Below are positions 35,206-47,490 of a stretch of DNA of 64,000 bases, in pieces. Positions within the stretch are counted from its first letter, which is position 1; every line of letters starts with the position of its first letter. Under the pieces are notes generated by a model. It was not told the origin of the DNA, did no database searches, and worked only from the letters and a program-made list of their open reading frames with translations. The DNA comes from Ophioderma brevispina. Taxonomy: Eukaryota > Echinodermata > Ophiuroidea > Amphilepidida > Ophiodermatidae. The stretch spans positions 1 through 64,000 of the forward strand of contig JAMKCH010001672.1 of the NCBI GenBank assembly GCA_023653785.1, written 5' to 3'. The position numbers and the translations under genes are program-made.

Positions 35206-35860
35206 GGTGGTTCCCGTGGTAGATCAATAGATCTAAGAGCATTTTCCCCCAATATGTTGTGACATCTTAACAATTTAAAACCAAAAAGAATGTGTCTTAA
35301 TTTACATTTCCAGTAGGCATTTTCAGCTCTCAGTATGTCAACAAATCACAAATAATACAGGGTTTTCATATTTAAGTTTGAATTTTTTTGTTGAAACCCT
35401 ACCTCCTATTGCATTTTTGCTGCAGATTATGAAAGCAGGTACTTGTTTCATAATTTCCTTGCTGCGGGTAATGTAGAAATCCCATAATGCTCCAAGAAGG
35501 GCATTTTTTTCCAAAAAACATGATTTAACAATTTGTGGGAAAATGCCATATCTGAGTTTATAAGATTTCTATGATACCCGCAGGCAGGAAATTAGAAAGA
35601 GCACACCTCTTTCATAATCTGACAGAAAAATGAAAATAGGAGGGGTAGGGTTCACAGGACAAAATTCAAATTGTATTAAAAAATATGAAAAGCCTGTATT
35701 TTGTGATTTTGACATCTGAGAAGCTGAAAAGCCTGTGGAAATGCTAAAAATGAAGACACATTCTTTTTCGGTTGTTAAATGTTAGATGTGACAACAGATG
35801 GGAAAAAAAATGATCTTAGAAATCTATTTAGTAACTCTGAGTTACACATGGGGAACCACC
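35206..35860. mobile_element. Palindromic MITE with GGTGGTTCCC ends
   Basis: It starts GGTGGTTCCC and ends GGGAACCACC. The two ~320-bp halves are inverted relatives: AGAATGTGTCTTAATTT pairs with 35750-35766, CATTTTCAGCTCTCAG with the stretch near 35722, and GATTATGAAAGCAGG with the stretch near 35610. The whole element could fold into a single long hairpin. TTTAA lies just outside both ends, at slightly different offsets. Confidence 0.75.
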
Positions 35861-36359
35861 GCTTTAAAGCCCCTATCAGCGATTTTTTTCATGATAGTGA
35901 AACAATAGACACCCCTATGTTTCAGTTGAAGTCATTTTTTGGCACTGTGTATTGGAAAATTTGTAGTAAAGATCCCTGTAAGTGGCTAGGTCTAACACAC
36001 TGTATTTGTAAAGAATTCTGATGCTTTGTTACTAATAAAAGTCGGGAGATCCCGACCTTTTTAAGGTCTACAAACAGCCGTAAATGGCACCTTCAAAACT
36101 GCTGAAAATGCTTTAGGTGTCTGTTTCACAAAGAACAAGTAATATAAGGTGTTTATATACCTAACCTGATCAATTTAGAGACAAAATCGGATTTAAATTG
36201 AAAAGAAATGACTGACAGTGACTTAAATGGCAATATACCAGGCTACTCATGTGAATCAAAAATCTCAAGAAGAAGAGAAATCCCATCAGTTTACGATGAT
36301 ATACCCCGTGCTCTACAATTGTTGGCACAGGGGAGAACAGTTCACAGGACATTGTTTTT
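35861..36359. other. Non-coding spacer with small hairpin
   Basis: A hairpin at 36039-36058 (arms GTCGGGA and TCCCGAC with a GA loop) follows AATAAAA (36034-36040) and is followed by CTTTTT. Its layout resembles a transcript end, but no transcript is visible. Confidence 0.4.
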
Positions 36360-36898
36360 AAAGCCCTTGGCACTGGCACATCAAAAAATATGAAAATTCT
36401 GCAATTTGCTCTCAACTGATAGTTTAGGCCATTGGAACGAAACAGAGATATATTTTACACATAAAAATAACATACCCAAAGAACAGATAGTGCCCATTGA
36501 TATGAGGATGAAAACATCCGTAAGTGGTAGGCACAACTTTTAAGTTTTCATAACTTAATCAACAAATGGTAATACATGATATACTTTTGATCGTACTCCC
36601 TGATATTAAAACCACAAAGGTTATAGACCGATCAAACAGTGGGCATAGCGTGGGAAACATGCATTAAGAAGTTGTGTCTTGTGGTAATCGCCATTTCGTC
36701 GTCTGCTGAATTTAACACGTCCCAGCCGACGCGTAAATATAAAAACGTTCTGTTACCCATAAGGAAAGCTGATTTGGTCTTTAATCATTTCGGGTGAGGC
36801 TGTTGTATATAAAAAGCCTTACAACCATGCAAAAAAAAATCGATTTGAAAAATGTCTTGAGGGCGCCACTATTTTCAAATGTGCCAGTTGTCTCTTTA
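36360..36898 (-). mobile_element. MITE family CACTGGCAC, copy 2 (inverted)
   Basis: Inverted relative of 15762-16302. Its right end, read on the minus strand, is AAAGAGACAACTGGCAC and its left end contains GGCACTGGCAC. The inner order of shared words is preserved. The central palindrome of copy 1 is missing. Confidence 0.7.
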
Positions 36899-36925
36899 CG
36901 CCAGGACCAGTATATCAGACATTTT

Positions 36926-36990
36926 GGAGGAGGGTGGAGGAGGAGGAGGGAGGAAGGGGGAGGGCAGCGGCAGCAGAGGAGGTTAGAGGC
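36926..36990 (+). repeat. GGA-rich purine tract
   Basis: Almost pure purine with GGAGGAGG-type repeats, adjoining the MITE. Low-complexity. Confidence 0.75.
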
Positions 36991-38625
36991 TGGTCAGAGG
37001 CAGAGGTGGCTTCAGACAACATACATATATCAACATTAGGCATATATTGTTTTGAAGCTGAGGGCTTAATATTAAATCTGACAGATCCCATACGATCATA
37101 TTTTTGTCAGGAAGTATAGCGGAACAGGAGGACCATGGTATAGCTATTATAAGGTTGAGATATGACAACAATGCTATTATCCCATCAATAAAAAGTAATA
37201 ATATGGTGCCTTGGGACATGCAGATACTAAATAATTCACAACTTCAATGCCTGTTCAAGGCTTTTTAAGCATTCTTATGATTTCGACAAGTAATCTGAAG
37301 TAATGTGCGGCAAAAACATTCTTAACCCTTGTTCCATGGGTTTATAATACATGTAAGTTAGCTGGTTGTGAGATATCTTCCTCAAATGCCTACAGAACAT
37401 TGTGATAGTCATCTCAAAAGCCACTGGGCTAATACTAGTTGTTGAACTCATTTGAATGCATTTTCATCTCACTTCTAATTAATTTTACATTGTGAAGAAC
37501 GAATAACAAACAGTCAATGTATTGCCAACAAGACTTAAGGGTTAAACAGCGATAATGCGATACGGAATAAACAAAAAAATGTGGACATCTTTCTTTAGCG
37601 TATATAATCAAACATAATAGTACAATTTAAAACTACTTTTATGGAAATTCCAAAACACCAAATAGTGAAAAAATGAAGATTTTGAGGAAATTGTCATACA
37701 GTCTCCCATAAATAGATATACAGTGATGTGTCTCACTATGCATCTTTTTTTGGTTAACACCAGTACAGACATTAATAAACAAAGATTCAATAATGTTTGG
37801 TTTGAACTCAAACTGTACAGGTCATGGTGCACAATATTACGCTTATAAATCTGGGACTTCACAAGAAAGGTTTTTTTTATCTAAGTTGAAAGTTTGATAT
37901 GGCATGTATAGAAATACAGATCAAATAGTACTGCTTGTCTTAATACACAGATTTCAAGCCAATCACTAGCAGGTTATGTTCGAATATCCATGCCAGTAAC
38001 AAAATACCAAAAGACGAATTTTGGTGATGTTTTCGATGTTACAGATCAGCAAATCGAACTGCTTATCCCTTTAATATGCGCAAACATTCTTAACCTGCAG
38101 TCATTTAGGAAGCAAGCTCAAAAGCCAATGCCTAAAGACTTGGATTGTTTGGACTCATTGAATGCATTTTTTCATGCTCAGTAGGTATAAATATAAATGC
38201 TTAACTTTATATATTTGGTTAAAAATAACAAAAACAGTCTGCTGATGGCCCACAAGAGTTAATTATAAAATAATCTGTGGACAATCCACAGAGTAAACTG
38301 GTCAAACTTGTTTCTGTAACTGAGTACATATGTCTGTATGCCAATTGCTATGGAATATGTCCACTTGCTCACAGATTCGTGTTAAGTGACGTCTAGTTGT
38401 TGGAGGGAATTTACTGCTGGACAAAAGTGTCTGACAACTGATGAATGGGCATTCAATTCAATGATAAGAAATTGGAGGGAATCCAGATGACAAAATGTTT
38501 TAATGCTCTTTAAGAGGAGGCTGTTCCAATAATCTCACCATTGTAACCATTTGACTATTTAGCGGAATAATTAATTATATATTTAAGGTGAATTTACTGC
38601 TCCTCACTTAATTTTTGTTTTATGG

Positions 38626-38656
<31 letters not shown>

Positions 38657-38955
38657 AATCCAAAATTTCATTTTGATGGTATGAGCAATGTTAGTATCAA
38701 ATGCCCCAAAGCCAACTATGTTGTTCTGAAGCTACAAATTTCTGTCCAGAGTAGATTGATTGCAGGTAAGATGAGCCACCCACACCTATATTAGACAATG
38801 TCAGATGATAGAAAAACTCCAATATTCGAATAAGGTCGTGTGGGACAGGACTGTGGTTTACAAATGCTTAAGAATGTTCAAATTTGCAAATATCATGAGT
38901 TGCATTCTATTTAGAAGTCCACACACCATGGTATGTATAATTAACATATCAAATG
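36991..38955. other. Mostly unique sequence, one weak exon-like frame
   Basis: No repeat structure is obvious. A plus-strand frame ends at 38184. It is open from an AG-preceded site near 37970 and runs about 70 codons with balanced composition (residues such as DVTDQQIELLIPLI). It has no known domain and no confirmed splice partner. Poly(A) of 26 lies at 38633-38658. Otherwise nothing supported. Confidence 0.3.
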
Positions 38956-40704
38956 AAAGCTTGACTATAAAGAAAATACGAAACATAAGTGATTCCAAGA
39001 AAACACAAGTTTTATTTCCAAAGCAGGTAGTTACGAATAACATGAAACAGCTTATTTTGTATTCCTCACCCCGCCCCAAATTAAATTACTCAAATCGGAC
39101 GCTCCGCCTGTGACATAAGAAAATGAAGGAAAGAGGCACTTCCGGTTAAAGATCCTATACGCATGCACAACTTTTTTTGGGGGAATGAAAATCAGCTTGA
39201 GGTCTGTTCATCTTCAACTAAAATGAAACTTGTACATGCTAACATGGTTTCGTCTCAGTTACTATCAAGAAAATGGCCATTGCAAAACAAAGGCTTTTAA
39301 GTACAGGTCAAGATTGAAATCATTCTTCGTGTAGGAATAAAGCGGAGTCCTCACTCAATAGGCGGCTTACTGTGCATTCGTATCTGGAAACAGCCCCCAA
39401 AGAAGGGGTCCAAAACACAAATGCTGTTGTCAGTCGATTATTTTGTCTTGATGTCTACATAGTGTGAGAAATCCCCAGTTACACCTAATAACTTGCAGCT
39501 ACTGCACAAGCAAAGGGCCCAGTCGGCTGTCCAGTTGCTGTCGCAGTATCCACAGGAGTAGCTGCGGTCAGGGGAAATTTTGAGGGAATAACGCTGGACT
39601 GACACAGGGTGTTTTGTGGGCGCCCAAGCACTGCCATAGCGGTCCGCAGCATGCGTTTCTTTTAAGACTTAGTCATTTACCATTAATGTTTTTGTACAAA
39701 TTTATTTTGATGAAAATGTAACACGGTAGGTGAAATTGTTTGTACTGTTTAGTGCGTAAAAGAAATTCAGTTCCCCCCCTCGATCTTAAGATTTGAACGC
39801 CGAAACAAAAGTGACTGCTTGGCCCCCTCCCCATTGAGATTCCTGGATCTGCCCCTGGCAGTATAGGTTACCATGCAAGTAAGAATCTGACTCTGTTGGG
39901 TACCAAATACCTCACTGAAAATATCAGAGAAAGTTGAACTCTTATAGTTTACTTAAAAGAGAAGAGAGAGAAATATCATAAAGAGGAAAATCTTTTTTAA
40001 CTTTCGTGCATTTTAAACAAATTAAAAAAAATATTACCGTTCCTTGGAAAGGGTAAAAAGGTCTTTCTAGAAATAAAAATCTGATCATGTCATGCAAAGT
40101 GCCAAGGCAAGTAATAATTCCGACGCCCACACTAAGTGCCTCAACCTGCAGTGCCGAGGGCTGTTGAGGAATAGTTGTGGGCAACAGTCATTGGATCGGA
40201 ATCAAAAGTAATCTTCCTGTCAATTTGATGTTCTATCATGTTTGTGAAGAAAAAAAGTAAAAAGTGCATGTTAGCTCTCACTTGGGAACGTACATCAGTG
40301 GAGAGAGTTGAGAGGGAAATGTTTCGCTGAGAAACCGCCATAATGGATGCCTGGTCTCTAGTGGGTGGTAAGAAAATAGCTTTTGTAGTGAGTTGGCACC
40401 ATTGAATGATATGGAGATTTTTTTCTGCTTCACATACTCATATTGTACTACATCGGCAATCTGAATATGATGACTTGGGCCAAGGCTGGTGGTTTAACAC
40501 TGATATAGGCAAAAATAGGGTTAGAACAATAAACATCTGTTAGAAATCATGTTCTTTCTACAAAGAGATGTCACAGAGGATTAGTCCCCTCCTGAAAATT
40601 CCAAAATTGGAATCAACGGCAAGGCCAAATTTAGCGTAGCATCCGGCTAAGCTCTAGGGGATGTATTTTCTAAAAACAACAAAACATATAATTAAAAAAA
40701 AAAA

Positions 40705-41340
40705 AGAGCACCAATGGTGTACAGCACCAGGTGGCCATTTAAATTAGCCCAAATGACCTTGTCCAATATCTGAACAACCGATATGGACCTTGGGTCAGAT
40801 GTTCTTTAAGTCTAGTGATGATGATTTATAGCAATAATTGTGTGGCACAAGAATTCATAGATTTTCATGATTAACCTTTTATCGGCCCACTAGACCTTTG
40901 ACCCCAATCTTTGAAAACCTCATTATTGGGGGGGCATTGGGTCAGCAGAGTTCTATGATCAAGCCTGGTTATTATAGCAATTTGACTTGTGGCACGAGGC
41001 GGCATTTATGGATTTTCAAAGAAAATGCCCCTTTTTAAGTGGCCCACATGCACTTTGACCAAATCTACATTCCCATAATGACCTTGGGGGTAACGGTTTC
41101 TTCTGACCAAGTCCAGCGATTATAGCAGCGATTGTAGCAATTGGCTTTGTGACACAAGAAGGAATTATGATTTTGAAAAAGAAATAAAGACGGCTCATTA
41201 ATTGGTCCATGTGACCTTTGACCCAAATTGGGAACACCTTCCATATGGGTCTTCTGGTCAGACTTGGAATCCTCCATTGGGTTTGGATTGTCCCCAGGAC
41301 GGCACCCCAGGTTGTGGGATCCTGGCTACGCGCATGGACA
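40705..41340 (+). repeat. ~135-bp tandem repeats in Y1
   Basis: Opens with AGAGCACCAATGGTGTACAG. Repeated words are TGACCTTTGACC, GTAGCAATTGGCTT with GTGACACAAG, and AATGCCCCTTT. Four loosely conserved monomers are recognisable. The same words continue in the 163-bp repeats at 57612-58095. Confidence 0.65.
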
Positions 41341-41539
41341 GCAATGAAAATAACACACCTGTTAAGTTACAGCATCTATTACAAGGCGGTCTCGAAGCCA
41401 CAAGTCTACGCCCTGCTTTCAACGCTAAACGTAAGACAAAAAGCAGCACACAGAGTGCAACTGTGCGAGAGTACAGGCTGTCCCGAAAAAGGTTGTGCAA
41501 GCATGATAAACTCCAATTTCTTCAAATAGGTTTACTTCC

Positions 41540-42110
41540 CACTAGTCATTGACACCACCAGGGGTCACAACATTTGCCATTGTGGAGATATTTAATCTTG
41601 AAAGTTGAAATTCCCCACCACCCACAAGAATAAAGTCAGGATGTTTAGGAGTAAGCCCCCCTGCGTTTTGCATTTATTAGGATTTTTTATTCCATGCTCT
41701 TTCATTTGACGCCACCCAAGGGGGAACAACATTTCCATTTGTAGAGATATTAATCAGGAGAAGCCCTCAACAAGAGCATAAAGAAGATGTTTAGGAGTTA
41801 GCACCCCCGGGTTTGCATTTGATAGTATTCTATACCTTCTCACTCTTCATTTGACACCACCCTAGGGGTCAAAATTTCCGTTGTGGAGATATTATCGGGA
41901 AAAAGTCCCCCACATGAGCACAAGTTAAGAGACGTTTAGGCGTATGAACCCCCGGGTTGCATGTAAGATTCTAACCTTCTCCAACGATCTTTCAGTTGAT
42001 ACCACCATAGAGGTCACCACATCGTCGGTTGGGATCGATATTAATTTGGAAATGTCCCCAAGGCATATAAACCAACTCCACTTTGCTTTGTACAGTTTTT
42101 GATTGTGCAA
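41540..42110 (+). repeat. ~150-bp tandem repeats in Y1
   Basis: Four monomers with GACACCACC...GGGGTCACAACATTT, GTGGAGATATTAATC and TTTAGGAGTAGCACCCCCGG start near 41548, 41705, 41850 and 41995. Y2 has five (56370-57060). Confidence 0.75.
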
Positions 42111-42197
42111 CCTGCCTATTTAGTTGACTATGTATACCATATAGTGTCCTAAACCATTCTTACTCTCAATGAGCAAATCTATATGGCACATGTCTGA

Positions 42198-42716
42198 TCC
42201 CGGGGGGGGGGGGGGCACTCATACATGAAAGTGACGGGATGTGGCGGATTGGACTTTCAAAGTAAGGGGAATTCGCTGAGGAACTTTGAGGGAAAAAAGT
42301 GGGTCATTTGGTGAGGAGGATGCACAACTGGGGGTCCCATCACTGATCCTCTCATATTTTGTGAAAAGGGTCCATTCAGTGAGGGCACCATATGTCCTGA
42401 CGTTCCATCATGAAAGAGGGGCTTCTGTGAGAGCATGAAATAGAAATAAGGGGTCCTTCAGTGACATTGATAAAAAATAAGGGGAGGCATACTGAGAGTA
42501 AAAAAAATTGTGTCTTTCCAGGACGGTTAACAAAAGGGGGTCTTCAGTGACAGGTTTAAAAAAGGGGTCTTTCAGTGACAGGTGATAAAAAAAGGGGCCT
42601 TCAGTGACCGGGTTATAAAAAAAGGAGGTCTTTTCACTGACAGCAGGTTTGAAAAAGGGGGTCAATAGTGCCGCCCTCCCGTCACCTATTTTTAGGTAGT
42701 GCCCCCCCCCCCCCGG
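42198..42716. mobile_element. MITE with CCCGGGGG ends and internal minisatellite
   Basis: The left end CCCGGGGGGG followed by GCACT is mirrored on the right by AGTGCCCCCCC and CCCGGG. Next to the ends lie ATGAAAGTGACGGG and the inverse CCGTCACCTATTTTTAGG. The interior repeats a ~28-bp unit (AAAAGGGGTCTTTCAGTGAC). It lies in the gap between Y1 and X2. Similar G-run-ended MITEs are known to me from marine invertebrate genomes; identity not verified. Confidence 0.75.
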
Positions 42717-43952
42717 GTCTGTAGTCACCAAGGATGTCAATTGAGTGGGGAATCCCCCAATGCACCAGTTTGGGGATATTTTCACCTCAACAAGGTCATG
42801 TGATCCCACGAACCAATAATTTCTTAACACATAAAAACCCTGACTTTTACACTCATTTTAGCCACAAGGTGCCGGTACTTAGGGAATCTTTTTGCATGAT
42901 CATGGAATGACTTGTGGTTCCTAACTGTTGAACCTTTTATCCCTAAGTACTTGACATATGTTTTGTACAGTACAGTAATAGGTACATTGCAATGCATGTG
43001 GATTGATTCAAACACCCTCTGGTCTGTCCCATGTGCGTGGAGTGGGTGCGTAGCTTGAGGCGCGACGCTACAAGTACCGCAAGAACGTCGGACGTGTGTG
43101 CACACAGCTGATGATGTAATAACGGAGGAAAGCAGTTTCAACACACCCACATTAGATAGGCCACAGGGTGCAAACTAGAATAAGCACAGGCCTATTATAC
43201 ATTTGGAAGTGCAACGAGAATTTCCAATAACACTATTTAAAATTCTGAGTTTTTTGCCTGGTTTAAAATCTGGTGTAGCTTTTCTATTAATATACCCATT
43301 GAAAAGATAAGCTAAGAACGTTTCTGTTTGGCCTATTTTTTCTATTTTTTTTGAATACACATATACAATCCCTTTGGTTTTCATTTAGTTTATTTCTGTA
43401 CCCAATAAATGGCAAAAATCTATTGAGCATCTATCTATATGGAATCACTACATACACAGAACATACTGATTACTTGAAATCTGTTGGTTTGCACCTTTCA
43501 ATGGATTCATTCTTTTCTTGTCAAAATTATACATGTCATGAGAAAAACTGTCCATTACCCTTAATTATGATTACAAAAATAAACAAAACTCTTTGCGTAC
43601 ATTTTTGTTCCATAACACAAAGAGAAAATACAGTGATAAAAACAATCGAATTTACCGATTTTCAGGTTTCATAACGAATGCCACAGCTGCGGCAGACAAT
43701 TTATAAATATTGAATGTGTCATTTGTCTTTTCCACTGTGTGCATTTTCTAAATTCACCACATTTATTGTAACTTTCCAATTTCAGGTTAACACTGTGTTC
43801 ACAGTTACATCTTTTTAATTAATGTTTAAAGTATGCTTAAAATTGAAATACAAACACCCCAAACAGTGAAAAATGTCTTCTAGCTAGATTCAAGTTAACT
43901 AAAGTCACCAGAAACCATTTAATGTTTCTTCTACCAGTTTCAATAACAAGAC
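42717..43952. other. Spacer between Y1 and X2, no supported gene
   Basis: Contains opposite-strand frames of 108 (42824-43150, minus) and 107 codons (43351-43674, plus) without recognisable motifs. There is no paralog in the window to test conservation. Confidence 0.35.
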
Positions 43953-44249
43953 AGTTTTTGCCATTACAATTTTGTTCATGAATTTACAATACAATCAACT
44001 AAGTTTGTTATGATTGATGCCACCTTGTAAATTAATTTTAAAAAAAACTCCCATTCCCGCCCTTTGGTATCTAATTACGTCCCTACAAAAAGCACGCCAA
44101 TGGCTAAGTGCAACACAGGTGTAATCTATGCCTCCTTCCATCAAATCATTAAACTCTTTCTAGGTAAATGACATGTTTCGTTTGTGACACAATACCATAC
44201 AATTAATAAACCCATGGAAAATACACAGACATGGAAACAAAATTTACCA

Positions 44250-45504
44250 ATAATTGATACAATACAATACAAAGACAAACTGCATTTGATATATCCGACC
44301 TTCTCAAACCAAGGTCAAAGCCTTTACAAAATAGAGAGTAATTACTATTTAGCCTAAAACATGCTTCATCTTACAATACCTTTTGTATTACTAAGAGATA
44401 GGACTTACATCAACTATAAAACAAAGAAAACAGCTTCAAATTAAATATCATGTGAGGCAATAACAAAAACACATTTAAGCACACATATCACTCTAGGAAA
44501 TAGATGAAATTTTATAGAGCTTTCTTAAAAGTACCAATGGACTTGGAGTTGCGAACAGAGCTAGGCAAAGAGTTTTCCATAGGCCAGGGGCCGCATTGCT
44601 GAAAGCCCTGTCCCCACTGACCTTTTTTGCGGGAAACAATGAGGAGCGTCTTGTCATCTACAGAACGCAATCCTGGCCTGCCAGGAATATACACAGAGAG
44701 GTATTCGGACAAGTACAGTGGCAATTGTCCGAAATGCCCTTGTAAGTAAGAATCTAAGCTTAAAGACACGCTCTCACTACTTTGTAGCCCAATGGACTCT
44801 TTAAGGAGTGTTGTGGCTGGTGTCCTTCTACCAGATCTGAACACGAGCCTGGCTGCTCTATTCTGCAAAATCTGAAGTTTACTCCGATCTCGCCGACATT
44901 CCATACAAAAGTGAATTGGCATAGTCAATTCGAGATAAAATCAGTGAACGAACGAGATGCTGACAACTCTCAGAATTTGATAAAGCGGCGGATCCGGTAA
45001 ATAGTGCGAAGGTGAAAGCTAACAGACGTAATGATGACCTTTACATGTTCAGTCCATAGACATTGTCTGATCATACACGACACCAAGGTTTCGAATTGCC
45101 GAGGACTGGGGAACATCCACTGTCCCCGACCCTGATGGGTCATATCTTTGAGCGGTTTGTGTATAGATGAACAGCGATGAAAAATTTTCTGTCTTTTCAT
45201 CATTCAATTTGAGTTTGTTACATCGAATCCACTCACTGATTTCATCAATACAAAGAGAGAGTCTTTTGACAGCATGTTTGCATCACCTCCAATCTTAGGA
45301 TCACATGTCAAATAGAGCTGTACATCATCAGCATAATTGTTAAGCATTTGTGCTTCCGGATGATTGGGATGCGATACAGTATGTGACATATGAAAAAGGA
45401 GAGGCCCGCCACAGAACCCTTAGGAAGACCGAAAGGGAGATGATGCTTGTTTTGAAATTTCATCCAATGCCACCTAAAAGAGGCGGTTCTTGCAATGTAG
45501 CCAT
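44250..45504 (-). mobile_element. 5'-truncated non-LTR retrotransposon (LINE)
   Basis: The minus strand carries the C-terminal half of a LINE reverse transcriptase. At the plus-strand left edge the element ends in a short ATACA repeat (GATACAATACAATAC), i.e. a microsatellite 3' tail rather than poly(A), as in CR1/L2- or Jockey-like clades. The empty site in X1 is at about 310-330. Only about 1.25 kb of the element is present, so it is truncated at the 5' end. It inserted after the X duplication. The exact clade is not determined. Confidence 0.8.
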
Positions 45505-45541
45505 GATCCGTTACCATGTAAAAGAAGATACCACCAAGCAA
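44512..45541 (-). pseudogene. Reverse transcriptase fragment, frameshifted
   Basis: In minus-strand order: GLPKGSVAG (45430-45404), which corresponds to the fingers/palm GxPQGSxLGP motif; then in another frame NYADDVQLY, with the catalytic YADD at 45335-45324; then ISEWIRCNKLKLNDEKTE (thumb-side motif, about 45250-45190); then after more shifts SRIDYANSLLYG near 44920 and LQILQNRAARLVF with a closing SIGTFKKAL near 44515. The order is that of CR1/Jockey/I-type RT C-terminal regions. At least three frame changes separate the pieces. No endonuclease domain is present. The right-most residues extend slightly past the inferred insertion edge and are not part of the element. Confidence 0.8.
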
Positions 45542-45841
45542 CCCTATGGAAAGTTTATATTACTTCTATATTCGCTTATAGCACTGGTTTGGTATGATTA
45601 GGTTTTTATCTGACCTTTATTCTACAGGTGTTTAGGGACCATGGATTACTGTTTGTGTGCATATTTTAGGCTACCTTTGTTATTACATTTATACGTTGGT
45701 TATCATTACCAACTATGCATAGTCATTCCCTGTTACCAAAGCCCCCTCTTGAAACATCAACTTGAAACTGTTTTATTTTCTGTTTTCAAGAAAATGTTAG
45801 TAATAATTGTTTGAAATGAATGCTACACCATACTCCCAAAT

Positions 45842-46168
45842 TTAAAGGTGCACGAGAGATTTCAAATAACAGGTGGCCCTAAAATGTGAAATTCTGATAT
45901 TTTCACTGGTGTAAAGCGTTCTATAAAAAAATATCCCCATCAGGGGGGGGGGGGGGGTGGTTAAAGTATTAATCTGAGAACTGTATCTTTAGGTACAAAA
46001 ATTTTGAATTTCTAATTCCTATAGGAGCAAATAGGAAAATTTCAGCTTATTTTTCTATTGAAATATAAGCTTTTTTTTTAATGTTACTCCTTTTATTTTC
46101 ATTTTAAGTTATTTTTGTAAGCCAAGTAAAAATATTGATGACTTGAAATGTCTCTTTGGCACCTTTAA
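45842..46168. mobile_element. TTAAAG-ended MITE, copy in X2
   Basis: Paralog of 652-957 with the same ends. It contains a G run at 45942-45956 not present in X1, followed by TGGTTAAAG. Confidence 0.7.
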
Positions 46169-46332
46169 CAGACAGCATCGGCTCCTTGGAAGCCAACCAT
46201 TAGCTCATCATCACCATCATTAGACTCTTGCATACTTTGGGCTTCACTGTTAGATACTCAAGAACACCACTTAATACTATCTTATAAATTCAACTAACTG
46301 CTCATTTGAGAACACCATGGCAGGTTCTTTTA

Positions 46333-46923
46333 CACTGTAACAATTAAGTGTGTAGGTTTGTACCAGTTTATTAAACAACTAGACGCATTTAACGAACAAC
46401 AAATAAAACTCCAACTTTTTGGTCAACATTGGGTATTTGTTTGGACCACTGCTCCCTATAAATCACTAAAGCTCAAATCAGCGCTGTTTTCCCATTTTTA
46501 ATCAGAGCAATGTGAATTTCTAACGTGAACACCTTAACGCGTTAACACAAAATTATCCTAAGTGTTTAGATAACTAAAATAAACACATTTGTGTTATTTT
46601 TGAACACTATAGTGTTTAAGCTTCTAAATGCCTTTGGTGTTTGTGTTGAACTTTCTAAGTGTTTTAATTCTTCCTAAACGGCTGCAAATTTTATATTGTT
46701 TTAAAGCGTTAAGGCTTTCATGTTTAAAAATGTCCATTGCTCTGATTTAAAAATGGAAACGAGTGCATGAATTTCAATGCTTTTTTAGCGATTTATAGGA
46801 TCAGTGGGTCTACGAAAATACCCACCTTTTGACAACGTTGGTATTTTTTTATTTGTTGTTTTCGTTATACGCGTCTAGGTGTTATAACTGTTTACAAAAC
46901 CTAAACACTTAATTTTTACAGTG
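46333..46923. mobile_element. Palindromic MITE with TA target duplication, X2 only
   Basis: The left end CACTGTAACAATTAAGTGTG and the right end on the other strand, CACTGTAAAAATTAAGTGTT, extend inward as nearly full-length inverted repeats. AACAACAAATAAAA and ATTTTTAATCAGAGCAATG, for example, are mirrored. TA flanks both ends (46331-46332 and 46924-46925). X1 has the empty site TTTTACATACAT with a single TA near 1120. This is a clean Tc1/mariner-type signature. No transposase; 591 bp. Confidence 0.9.
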
Positions 46924-47468
46924 TACATACATCACCTATCATATTTCGGTGTAACAATTTCCTCAAATCTTTTGCATGCACTTGCCATTGCCTCAAGACA
47001 AGGTCAGTAGTTTCTGGGTCTATTTTAATGATCAAAACATGATCTTGCTCGTGTCCAACACAAAATTATTGATCGCTTCAATTTGGAAAGGTGGTACTTT
47101 CCAGCAATTCACTATTTGACCTTTACTGGGTGATGTTGATGACACATTTCAGGGTCTTAAGATGTAACTTAGATTTCCAACTTACCAAATTTGAAGTGAC
47201 AACAGAAGACTTCATTTGCATAATCTGATACTTCTCTAACCAGTTAGGAGGAGCGGTATTAGTATTCAATGTAATTTTAGTGTCACAAAGATACTTTTAT
47301 TTCAATTCACTTTATAATCATATACATGTTAGGGAAGAAAACCAAGTTTTAGAAGCAGGAGGAAACCGGAGTACATGAGAAAACCTGCAAAGGCCAAGTA
47401 TGGACTGGAAACCGAACGCACATGAAATTGCAGGCCTGACCGAGAGTCGAACCTGGGACCAAAGTGGT

Positions 47469-47490
47469 AAAAAAAAAAAAAAAAAAAAAA
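47469..47490 (+). repeat. 22-base poly(A) replacing ~65 bp
   Basis: In X1 the place (1639-1703) holds ordinary sequence between CAAAGTGG and ACTTTGTAGT. Here only A residues lie between the same flanks. Confidence 0.85.

Larger units (their letters stand above)
38956..42110 (+). repeat. Segment Y, copy 1 of duplication
   Basis: Collinear with 52830-57060. The homology begins abruptly at AAAGCTTGACTATAAAG, corresponding to the exact place where X2 changes into Y2. Y contains two kinds of internal tandem repeats, a ~130-140-bp type (40705-41340) and a ~150-bp type (41540-42110). It lacks the 908-bp insertion present in copy 2 (empty site 40066-40078). Confidence 0.8.

Noticed and set aside
36039..36058. 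Rho-independent-type terminator
   Set aside because: The hairpin plus CTTTTT looks similar, but the sequence is eukaryotic and no transcript leads into it.
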